Source of the DNA: Undaria pinnatifida
Taxonomy: Eukaryota; Sar; Phaeophyceae; Laminariales; Alariaceae
Direction of reading: 5' to 3'
DNA length: 64,000 bases
NCBI GenBank assembly: GCA_012845835.1
Contig: JABAKD010000027.1
Coordinates: 6,193,465-6,257,464, forward strand
In this document: positions 12,264-24,400 of the stretch, piece after piece
How positions within the stretch are numbered: position 1 is the stretch's first letter
How the letters are laid out: each line of letters starts with the position of its first letter
Notes under the pieces: generated by a model
What the model was told of the DNA's origin: nothing
Seen by the model: the letters and a program-made list of their open reading frames with translations, nothing else
Database searches by the model: none
Program-made: the position numbers and the translations under genes

Positions 12264-12910
12264 ATAACACGCGCTCAAGCAGCCCTGCAGACGTCAAGCA
12301 AAACAAACGCTCGAGAGAATACCACCGCAAAATTCAATACTTTTAGCAACTACCCGCCGTTTGGAAATGATGCCAATTTTAATAATTATCCAGACGCTGA
12401 AGACGTTAAGGTACAACCGAAGTCGCAAGATTACCTCCTCCAAATACAGTATTTTTGCAACTTCTCCCTTGTCTTGCTCAGCATCCATCCGCGTTCACGT
12501 CGAGGTGCCCAACGGATAAGGAAAGGCGAGGGGCGTTTGAGCCGCCCCTCGAAGACTTTTGCCCGTTGGAACCGCCCCCCGAAGACTTTTACGTGTTCGT
12601 TCAAGCCCTTCAGACGTCAAGCAAAACAAACAAACGCTCAAGCCCTGCAGACGTCAAGCAAATAAAACGCTCGAGAGTGTTCCACCGCAAAATTCAAAAC
12701 ATTACAATAGCAAGTAACTACCGTTTGGAAATGATGCCAATTTTGTAAATCATCCAGGCGCTGCAGACATTAAGATACAACCAAAACCTCCGGAATTCCT
12801 CCTCGACATGCGGTATTTTTGAAACTTCTCGCTTGTTTCGCTCGGCATCCGTCCGCATTCACGTCGATGTGCGGAACAGACACGGCAGGGCGGGGGGCGG
12901 TGGAGTCGCC
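12264..12910. repeat. Tandem duplication, ~340-bp period
   Basis: Unit 1 (12264-12560) and unit 2 (12600-12910) share GCAGACGTCAAGCAAA, CGCTCGAGAG, CACCGCAAAATTCAA, GTTTGGAAATGATGCCAATT and CATCCGTCCGCATTCACGTCG-like blocks. Unit 2 starts with an additional short repeat of CAGACGTCAAGCAAA. Confidence 0.7.
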
Positions 12911-15198
12911 CCCCGAAGCCGGCGCTCGAACGAAGCTATTTGACCGGCAATTCCAGTTCCGCGAATCGTATACTTAGGCCGAGACGAAAAAGAACTCCTG
13001 GCCGAATCCCTGAAACAAATATGACTTAATATGTATATGTATGATGACATAGCAAGCCCGCACGGGGGGCGACCTCCACATGATAAACGATGCACGCGCA
13101 GAGACGATTTCCAACATCACTCCCGTCACCTCGAGGGATCATCCACGTCGTCACTTTCAGGCGGATTGGTTGCCATTGTTCCACCGTTCTACTACTAGTG
13201 GTTGACGACGGCTACTTCTTTGTCGCATACTCGTACACGTACCGTCGAGCTCGTTGTGCGCGTTGGCGGAGTGGTGTGAGCCGGAGCGATGTGTGGCTTC
13301 TGATTTATCAACGTCAGCTAACACGTGGTTGAAGCGACACAGAGTACAGACAGACACATCCACGTGTCTAGGGCCTTCGAGTTTTCCCGGCATGGACCTG
13401 GATACCGTTTGGCCAATGAACGCGATTTTACCTTTTCCTTGAAACAAAAAAGAACTTGAATACCAGGTACCACGGTATGACGATGCTTTTATCTGAAGCC
13501 CATGATACCACATCGTGCGGATCTACCGGTAAGCACATGCTTCTTCACAGACCCAAAAACTGATGTGCATAAGCCATTGTGGCCTTACTTGACTGGTATA
13601 GCACCTACTGTGGAGCTTTTATCCGTGGCGTGTTGATGCTCAACGCAGGACGCCTACAAGTCAAATAAAACGAGAACGAGCACGAACAGACCGGAAAATA
13701 CATATATAAATACATCAATCTTCTTATGAACATACTGACAGTAGGGTGCAACACGCTTTTTCACTCGTATGAAGGAAATTCAGCCTGGGCCGAAAGCCCG
13801 GCTTCGTACCACGATTGACGAATTCACACTGCATGCCTCTTTGCATGTCTGCAGCATTTTGCAGTATCTTCTCTACGGGATATATCGTGTACTACAGTAA
13901 TGGTTCAACTTTCCAAGAGTAACGATACACCGGCGTTCGAACAAAAATTTGCTTGGCTGTGAAACAACCAATATATAAACAACCAAAATACATCAACGCA
14001 GACCAACTACTGCTCAAATGGAATTATATGCGTGGGTTGTTGCAGTACTTTGCGTTTTCCCTACGACGCAGCCTCCTTGTTGTTACCATCGCTGCGCTTA
14101 CCCCATTGATTGGGCGATTCATGCAGCTCAAGATACCTGACAAGAAAGAGGGAAAGAAGAAACGCAGGTTGGCATGCAAAGGGATACAAGAAATCCGGGA
14201 ATTGTTATTTTACTGATGACATAGTGTAGCACGAAACTCTCCCAAATAACAAATCCAGCCTGGGTCAGTATGTATGTTTCGTGATACAGCAGTGGGTGTC
14301 CTGCAGTCAGTGTGTATGGCGTTTTGGATTTCTGGGCGAAAGCAGGAATGCTTGAAAAAACTGTACGACAGAATGGCGGATGGAATAAAGCAAGGCCACA
14401 CCTTTGATAAAACCCGTTTGGCTATCATTCCGCTTTACGTATACCCACGGACTACAAAGGGCCCCGAATTTTACACGCTTGGAATCGTGCCCTCGTTGTA
14501 TGCGCCGAGCTAAGACCGCCGGCGTGCGTGGGTCAGTCAGTACATCGAACAAACGACATTTATTTTCTTTTGTTGGCGCTGCGAACAAAATGATATTATT
14601 TCCTGGTGATGTTCACCCAGGCAACCTATTCCATAGGAGGAGTCCTATACGCTCAAAGGATATCAAATCTGTAAAAACGAGTGGGCCGGTGTATCACGCA
14701 GCTTGCCAAAAGTAAGCATCGCCCCTAGAACTATCGAACTCACAGCTGACGTAGAATATTTAGAATAGCTTTATAAAACATCCCACAGCTGTAGACGTGA
14801 ATTGTGCGAAGCCCAAGCGAGCATAGGTACTCTAGCCACTCGCACCAACGGCCCTGAGCCGCTGAGAAATGAGGCCCTGAAAGTGACTCCCCCACCGTAC
14901 GGTGTAGCCTTGTTCAAACGTATATATACGAAGGCTTGTTTTGCCGGTTGCCACCACTTAAAACGTATCACTATGTATGTAGACCATGGGTGAGATGCAA
15001 GGCATGGAGTTTGTTTCCGCTAGAATAGCTAAGAGCCTAGCTGTATCGCGGCCTCGAGGACATACTTCGCGAAAATCGTAACACATCTCCCACCGTAACC
15101 TCCCTCCACCCAGCGCGCGCCTCAAAAAACAGTACTACAGTTATACGATGTAAGCACTCACCAACACAAGCCCGCTCGACACCACATCGCACGCCTCC
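12911..15198. other. Region downstream of the transporter; unassigned
   Basis: AT-richer sequence with short frames only. It should contain the transporter 3' UTR just left of 15199, but I could not place a polyadenylation site. Confidence 0.35.
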
Positions 15199-15437
15199 TC
15201 AGAGGCATGTTTCTCCCCTAACCTCCTTCCACCGGGTCGCCCCGTGCTTCAAACAACGATGTACTGCGGGGACAGCCAGCAGTGTCATGGATAACGAGGG
15301 CAAAACGGTGCACACACGGAAGCATAGGCTCGCGCCGAGAGTCGCGTACAGGATGCCTCCCATTAACGCTCCGAGCCCGACCCCGAGCCCGTAATGAAGC
15401 CCCGAGGCGATTCCAACTACCGATGCTTGTTGGCCAG
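15199..15437 (-). CDS. Transporter exon 8 (TM11-12, C-terminus)
   Basis: Acceptor CAAACAG. The exon completes a Pro codon and reads GQQASVVGIASGLHYGLG, a Gly-rich TM11, TM12 with LCFRVCTVLPSLSM, then a short basic tail ending in a TGA stop at 15199-15201. Confidence 0.85.
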
Positions 15438-18400
15438 CTGTTTGAGTTGCGTAAAAAACAGCCACAGGAAGAGGGGGGAAATGGACGCAGCGGGAACTAT
15501 CACAAGGGCCCACGGTGCAGGCAGCAGCAACCTCGATTATGATGCTGTGTGCGGGTTCTCACGGAACTATTATGCGCGTGCGCCGTCTTTCGCCCAAAAC
15601 ACCACCCGGATGATAATGATGCGGCGCTTCGCTTTTTTATCAACCGGGGTGCGGTCGCCTATAGTTGGGGAAGTATGTTAGAGAAGGGTGACGTCCAAGG
15701 TCAAACCCGATAACCCGTTGCGCACTTCCCGCGTGAAATATCGATCAACATCGACGCACACATGCTTCAAATGACTGAAAAACTTACGTGGTGCTATCTC
15801 GTTTGCGTATTCGATGGTAGCTGCCCACATCGTGGCAAAGGTGAGTCCGTGTAGTGTTTCCGCTGGAAGCACCCACCAGGGCTGTGTGAGGACCTAATAC
15901 ATAGACACGCGCGCATGCCAAGCGATGGGGGTCTTATAGGCGTAACCAGAATATGTACAGCAATGGTAGCCTCTCTATAGCGCCGGCATGTGCCACTCGG
16001 AAGTACCGACACCATAGCGGCAACCAGCACCACTTCGCATTCCTCCATGATACTGATTGTTGTCGTATGGACCAACCAATTGCTTAGACGTTATACGTGA
16101 CGGGCAACCGGCTTTAATCAACCGGCACCGTGGAGGGAACTCTAGTGCGCCGTACTAGAGGCAACTCTACTGTACCGGGGTATCTTGACGGAAAATGACA
16201 CCTTGGACAATTGTATTGTGTATCGGTCACGCTGCCTTTCTTCTTATCGCTGTTTACATCCAGTACGCGGTGATGATTCTGCGTACTCCCTGACGATGTT
16301 GAGGCGTATCAACAGAACCGCGTCCAACAACGTACAGTGAAGTATCATCGAAAGCCCTGTGTGCCAGACCAAAGGCGACGCGGCTGCATGGCAGTAGTGA
16401 GACACGCTTTAGGAGGAAGAATGGTCGCCACGGCTTGGGGTGCAACCACTCTTTTGTGCTCCGCTTGCCAGAACTACACGACTTTGCTTGCTCCGTTGTG
16501 GGAAGTCGTGGATATGGACATGTCGACAACTTCATCGAGAACGACCTGCAATTGCTATCCCATATCTGGCTCGGTCGTTGAATCGTCCATTGGCATGTGT
16601 ACGTTAATTCTTCTCAAAGTCGCGGTGTTTTTGGGAGAGGTTGAGAGCTTCCCAAATGAGATCCTCTCAGCAGAAAAAGTGGGCGCTACTTCCATCTATC
16701 GTTGCATGCCTCTCGAGTCAACCGTGCGAACATATAAAAAAATTGGCACGCTATTTATAAATAGAACAACCAAGTGTCCCCGGGAAACACGTACCGAGTA
16801 GTAAAGGAACCGCGTGAGGTATGCGACTTGGGAAAGACCGATCACGCCTCGTGCGCCCATGTGCCTGATCATCGGGCCCGAAACGTAGAAGAAAGGCATC
16901 TCTGCCAGACACATCACGAGCCGCGATACTCCTAGCAGCGTATGAGAACCTCCCAACTCATCCAGCCTTGTTGTTGTCGAGGACATAGGTGGCAAAAGCA
17001 TGCACGCGAAGAAAAACGTTACGGTAGGATTGTCGGGCGCAACACTTGGGTCAAGATAACTGTTTAGCGTGTTTTTTTTTCGCCTACTAAAAATTGAGGG
17101 GTAAAAGGCGAAATTCTCGTTTCTTGATTTTCAGGCGTATATTCGCGCATATGTTGCTATTTTTTCGCCTCCGGCGGCCCGTCCAGGGGCCCTCCCGGGT
17201 AGCCCTCACGGGGGCCCCTGCGGGGGGCTTGCGCGCCTACGGCGCGCGCAACAGACACTTTATCAGTTATGAATGGCGTGGTGGGAACACATGCTATACG
17301 GCAGAGGTGCCGGTGAGACACGTGCTATAGCACTTTTGGGCTATAACATTTGCGGAGCGAAGGGCTCTCCTAAGCCCGAAACCGTCGGAAGGTCATTTTA
17401 TTTTTTGGAAATATTACTTCTTTGAAATACCCATGTACCTGGTAGTCCATATGGGTCTTTTCATCGGGTTGCGCTCTCAGTTCACTCACAGCTTAGCTCT
17501 TGGGGTGAAATGAAATGACCAGGGCTACGGTAGGCGGGATGCTAATACGCCTCCGTTTTTCACTGACGTATCAGAGCCACTCGCACGAGTCACGCTGTAC
17601 CTCACTCATGAAAACACTTTACGCGATATGCTTGGCGCAGACTGTGGCTAATTATTGCGTTGCAGATTCACGTCGCTATATTAGAGAAAAATAGCACCAA
17701 AGAAAGCTCAAGACCGCAAAGGAACAAGGGGGGCTGTCACTCGCGCGAGTGACTCCGGGCCACTGAAACAAACGCCCAACAACAACATAACCCCCCTATC
17801 GTAGCCTGGGTGAAAAAATACAGAGCTCATCAGGTCAGGAGCCTCGGAAAAAAAATGGTGCACCCTCTATCATACCGTAGCATGCGTCCTAGCGAATTGT
17901 TCCGAGGGTGGTAACTTGAGGAGAGCTCTGAACGGAACCCCTTTTTACCCAAACACAACAAAAGTGGCGAAAAAGAAAGGTGCACTCAGATGAAAAACCT
18001 AATGGCGTGTACTTCCGCGTAAAAAGGAAAATACTTCACGACAGAAGGAACGACGTCATTCCGACGATATTTTGGGTGAGGAAAGTCCCGCAAATCAGAA
18101 AAAAAATGGTCGCCAAAAAAGTGCCAACTCTATCGTACCAGCAGGCGTCGTCTTGGCCCAAGAAGGACAACCCACCACCCTCTAGATAGAGACAGTAGTG
18201 CTGGCGCGTACATATACATGTATGAGTATTCAGTATTCATGTTTGAAACAGCCGTTACGGGGGTCCTCTGGTTAAGGCACTGCAAACCTATGCGGGGGTT
18301 CTAGTTGAGGCTTGATAGGTAGCGAAAAGAGAGCAGTCAGTGACGAATTAACCCCCGAGAAGCATGCCTTCCTGCGTATATAGCAGGAAGTTTGTACTTG

Positions 18401-21400
18401 TGGCTTTCTTGGACACTTCTCTTGGCTCAGCTCCGTCCTTTGCTATCACGGAAGTACATTAATGGCTTGCCCGCATGGCAAGAAGGTTTCCTTGGATAGA
18501 CGCGTGCTATTATAGGGGGCACCACTTTTCGGCTAATCTGTTTTGTGAACGACGAGGCTCCTTCACCTTACCAACGTCGTCTGAAGTTCATTATTCCTTT
18601 CAACAATAGTATTCGCTGCTGTACGGTGTACAGTACGCCTAGGTAATTAGACTATGGGGTTGTAGTTTCCTTTTATTCTCAAGTTACTTGTGTTGTTGTG
18701 TGAGGGGTTCAGTCCCTCGATTGAGGAGACGAGGATTCGCGTAGGCGGCGCCAAGCAGCGCAATATATTAAGGGTATGTATTATCTCACAGCTGTAGTGT
18801 ATGTTAATTTGCTGTACAGTAGTATTGTCTGAACATTATGGGCAGCGACTCAAATATGTACGTCGGCGCTTGAGCCAGCACGATACTGCGTGCGCGCATG
18901 GGGAGACCGGGCCAACCGACCAACTCCAGACTTCCGAGGTGGATTATTTTGTGTCTCTGACACATCGGCACAGGAAATTACAAGAAACATGCTCTTCGCG
19001 GTCTATTGGACTACCGGCCCTCTCAGAAGAAATAACCACACAAGAAACTAAGCCTAAAACTGGCGGGGAAAATATGAAATTCGACATCTGTTACGGTGAA
19101 GACGATCTCGTTGTTGCTGCCGTTGTAACTGGTGGAGTATGCGTACACACCCTCGACCGAATAAGAATGTAGCCTAACGCTAATGCCTCGGGGTTTCTTA
19201 TCAGAGAGGGGCGGTAAGTATTTTTTTTTTTACCAAAAAATCTGACGCCTGCTGAAGTGACAGGGGTAGCGCTTTTTACCTAAAGTGTTCCTGACTGGCG
19301 AGGTCTCCTGAAGTGATGACTACCTGTTACACTACAGTCTGCCCAACATCGTCGGATGAAATCGATATTGACGTTGTATGCCCAGACCGTTGGATTATCC
19401 ATCGGGGCGCACTTGCTTGCATTTTCTCTGGTACGTCAAGGTTTGAGTCGGGCGGAGAGCTCCTCAAACGAGGTACCCCAGAAAACGTAAGTGCTATATG
19501 ATATATTATAAAAACAAAAATACACTCCAGCTGTGAGATCGAATATTTTGTCGAAAATCATATTTGCAAGCTGTGTGTGATACTCCGATCGCGCGTATTC
19601 CGGGTTGTGTGTCCTCATTAAGGATATAGGTCGACGACTCCCCTTGCAACTACAGTGTAGCTATCAGGGTCAACAGGGTGATGTTAGGCAGTCTGTGCGC
19701 GGAAACTATGAAACCCGTTTCTGAGGGGGGCAAAATCTGACAGCTGTGGAAGGAAATGCATCAGTTTATCAAGTGAATCCTGTAAGTCGAATACCCGGTG
19801 AGGGGAGGGCGGAGTTTTGAAGGACGTGGGGGCCTGATTTTGATCAAAACGGGGGCGGGAGGGGGGGGAGGGGGGGGAGGGGACGGGTGGGGCAGGTCAA
19901 TTTGTGCGTGGAAACTATAAATATTTCTTGTGGGGGAGGGGGGGGGAATGTGGCGGGGGGGGGCCGGGGGCGGGGGGGGGGGGCTTTAGGTCGCATAGAT
20001 GTAGGGGTTTGCTATACGCGTGGTGCTAGGTCTAGGCGATGGTGCGGGTGGTGGGGAAGGAGGGGGCGTTGGGGGCGGGGGTGGGTGGGAATTGCAGCAG
20101 CGGCATGGACGGCTCTGAAACGATAACGAGGCGATATCCAGGGCGTGGAAGTGTTCATTGCTCTGGAGAATTTCGATAGTAGGTGGGGCGTTTAAGCAAG
20201 AGAAAGCGAGGAAAATATATATATATATATATATATATGCTACCTGGTATATACCATGCACACAAGTTTCTATCGTGGCATGCGTCAAATACCTGATGAA
20301 GAGGAACGTCTCGATTACACCCGATCCCATGCCGCTCAGAACCACCGCCGAGAACAACGAAGCGGACTGCATCGTGCTTATTACTTCCCACACGGTCGGT
20401 GGCTTGCCGTGCGACGACTGACTCTGGTATCCCCCTTTCTTGCGTAAAAGCGTTTCTGTCTCCATGCTTCCACCAAAGTCAGCCCTGTATCCTTTCGTGT
20501 CAGCACTTCTTTTTTTGCTCCTGCTGACGTTGGCAACCCTCCCGCCAGATGCGTCGCCGTCGCTCTCAGTCTCCGTCTCGCCGAGTTCTAGTACTAGTTC
20601 TTGGGTTGCGCCGTAGTCGTTCCCGCGACTGTGTCCTTTGCTGCAGGGACAATGGTGTTTCAAGTATTTGTGATTTACATGCATGCATGGGGAGGGGTCA
20701 GTCGCAAGTTCGACCCTTGCCGCTGGGAGAAGTTGTCGTTTGGTATCTGGGGCACCTGAATACATAGTACATAGTACATAGTAGGGAGGGGATATAGTCG
20801 CTCATGCACCATGAGAGAGGGCTCATCTCGTACCAAAGCTCGTACTACCTACTTACCAGGTAGCACAACCTACCTGCTGCCTATTTGTGTACTCACTCCT
20901 ATTGTCGTCTCATATGTACGAGTGGCTGGGCTGGTGGTATCAATCTGCCTTTGAGTCAATGATACGAGTACAACAGACTACTTACTCGCCATAGGCGCCA
21001 TCCGCACCACGGTATTTTTCTAAGGCGGGGTGGGGGGGGGGGGCATCCCCGGCAAAGAAATGGAAACCAACATTGCAGCCCACTTGAGGTATGAGCTTGA
21101 CGTATTCGTTTCTTTTCAAGTGGTATTTTGTGCCGGTTTTTCAACCGCCCCTCTAGAATAAATATGTAAAGAAAACTCAGTCAAACGCACAAGAGCATAT
21201 TATTAAGCTAAAAAATAGCTATGTTATAAATATGAGGCCAGATTGGCCAAAAATCGCACGTCGCGGAAATTTTGCTGTAATACTTTTCTTGATTGAGCGA
21301 TGAGGGTCGTTACCAACCCTACTGTAAGCGTGTCCACTCATTAAGGCGCAGTTTGGGCGTGGCCTTGACACGCCAGCTTCCGTATATATATCTGGGCGAA

Positions 21401-24400
21401 CTGCATCCTGCCGTTTCAGGAGCGTGGGGGGGTTACAAGGCTTGCGTTTGGTGAAGGATTCGGTGGACCTTCTGCCTGAAGTCCAGTGGTCTACTGATGC
21501 TCTCCAACCTCGTAGGCTGGTACCTCCAACTTCTTAAGAGCGCATCATTGTAGACGAACTAGAAACAAAATTGTTTCGGCCAGGAGAGAGTCCGCGTTTT
21601 ATTTGGTCGATTTTCTGAGACGCTCTATCCCCCCCTAAAGCGAACAAGAGCCCCACACTTCATTACATGTTATTTCTTCGAGACGGCGCTAGTACGTAAT
21701 ACGCACACCACTGCCCTTGGGGCGGCTTTTTGTGATCAGCTGTGCAGAGCTGGGAACTTGATCACGACGGCAGACTAACATCTGCTACGTGTTTACCCTC
21801 GTGCGAACTCTGGCACGACCCAGAGAAACCGCACACAGCCAAAGGGGGACGTATCCCTTCATGAGGTGATGAGCCCCGCTTCGCGTAAGCACTGATAACT
21901 AGTTGCAGGGTCTCGTGGGCATGAGACACATCGACCGAGACTACCCGCGCTTGTCGAGCCCGAGTTGCTACTCAAGACAAATTTTGAAGCCGCCACCATG
22001 ACTACGACTACGAGCCCACGCGACAAGGAGACGGCCTGTTACGAGGAGCGAGAACAGCAACTGCGTCCACCGAGGTGGACGATAAACAACATCTGGATCC
22101 AACGTAGCTCGTGGTATAAAGAATAGAATCCTCTCGGACGATCACGGAGAGCTACCAGGAGCATCGCCATAGTTTGGTGCTGAGATTCTTGTAGGTGCAA
22201 CAACGACTACATGGATGGGCTGTGAGCGAAGTTGTACATGCACAGCCCGTATGACAAACGTTACGGGCATAGTCTAATTTGTACAACCACGAGGTTCTAC
22301 TCCTACATAAAGAACTTATATCCTACGACGAACAACGCTCTACTGTGCATATATATAAAGACCTAGACCTATATCCTTAATGAGGACACACAACCCGTAA
22401 TACGCGCGATAGGAGTATCACACACAGCTTGCAAAGATGAGTTTCGACAAAATATTCGATCTCACAGCTGGAGTGCAATTTAATTTTTATAAAAAATATA
22501 CGGAGTATATGTATTCGATCTCACAGCTGGAGCGTATTTCAATTTTTATAATAAAGCATAGGTGAGTGGACGAAACGTAGCATTCGAGGACGAGTCGTCG
22601 ATGTATGGTTGCTTTGGAGTACGTGCCTCGTCGCGTCTCGTCCAACCTGATTTGTTTTCGAGTTGAAAGCTTATTAAACACTGTATAGTCTAATACTTCG
22701 CGACCATGACCATCTCACAAGCAGCAGTCTCGTTTTTCAGCCAGAACAAAACGACATCCAGATCGTAGGTTTGGTACGCTAGGTGGGGAGCAGAGTGATT
22801 TGTGTTCGTCCGCACAACGAAGAAGAGGCATTCTACAGACAAAAAGTTGAAGTCCTCCCTCCTCAAGGCGGGCGGTATATAGTTTTCGTGCGCAGAAACG
22901 ACGAAAGACTACACAAATCACCCTGTTGGCCCTGGTACTAGCTAGCACTAAGGGCGGTCACCGACATATATCCTTCGAAGGACATGCACACCTCGTAACA
23001 CGTGCAAGCGAAATATCGCCCACAGCTTGCCGTGATGAGTTTCGACGAAATCTTCAATCTCGCACCTGAATTGCATTTCGGCGCGTGCCACAATCATGCC
23101 ACAATAGACGTGTCGCTGACAGGGCTCCTTAACCTATTTATAATATCGTCGAAACGTCACTAACGTCATTCTTGTTCGCACAGACTTTTTTTTTTTTCTT
23201 ATGCTGGGCTCCGTGGGTTTGGTCATCGGGCTGCACTTGCACTTTACTCACAAAAAATATGAGTGAGCTATGACATAGAGCTCCTCAACTAAGGGAGCCT
23301 CAAAAAAATAACGGTGCACCTCTAACGTAGCACGTGTCTGTTGATTTTACAGAAAACATCTGAAGATCTTGCCTATCGTGAGCGGGCTGCCGATCAGTGG
23401 GAGATGCGCGAGCCAGACGTAACAATGGCATATGAAATATTCAAGCGGACACCTACTACGGCAAAGGTGCACCATTTATTTTTCTGAGGCTCCGATATGC
23501 CCAAGCTTTACTGCTTCGTACCGACAAGCCGAACCACACGAAGGCCGGCTCGACAGTGCGAAATGACACTCACCTATAGATAAAACAGCCTGCTCTGAGA
23601 TAAAGACCTCGCCGTAGCTTAGGCTCTGCAAGACGGGGATACCTATATCAACAATCTGTGTAAGTCTTCTACATTATCTTCAGACCCTGTTTCACTACTG
23701 CAGTCCGGCCGCCGTGGAGCGGGAGGGGGTGTACTCATTCCATTTTATGCATGGCCGTAGTCGTATGAACGTAGACCCTCACCCTCGCATCCCTACAAAG
23801 CCCGGACGGAACAAGTCGGGTTACCGACCAGGCAAGTATCGCGTGCGGTCTTGTTCCCCAGTACATATGATACAGCCAGCTAGCCAACGCTGACGAGACC
23901 TACCTTGATCCTCGAGATTCTAAGTAATCATCTGGCTCAACCCATCTTCCCATGCGAACCCTGGTAGACGCGGCAAGCGCGATCATCACGACCACCACGA
24001 AAGCAACCGCCACGTTTCTGTAGCTGCCGGGGCCAGCATCGTACACGTAGCCCCCGATGAGCGAAGCCAATCCGAAGCCGAGGGCTCCCCACAACCTCTG
24101 CTTCCCGTACCTGTGGTGGAGGAAATGGCGGTCGGGGTCGGGGTGTGTTTTCTTGAACGAATTTTACCCAATCCTATGAATGAATCTACTTCGTACCAGA
24201 TATACAGCAATACAGGACACCTGTCAGTCACCAATTATACTGTAGTAAGGAACAAGGTAATGGCAAAGGCGAGCTGATATTTGCAGGACTGTAAGAGATC
24301 CGGAAGTCGTAGCACTGTGATTATTGCACAACAAACCCCTCTCAAGTAGTAAATCTCAGTAGTTCAGTTTTATTATTGCAATAGACTAAACCTACTGTAA

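Noticed and set aside
19986-20765. 259-codon minus-strand open frame
   Set aside because: Only its middle (20640-20293) is the transporter exon 5; the rest is intron, an (AT)n run and repeat E1 read through by chance.
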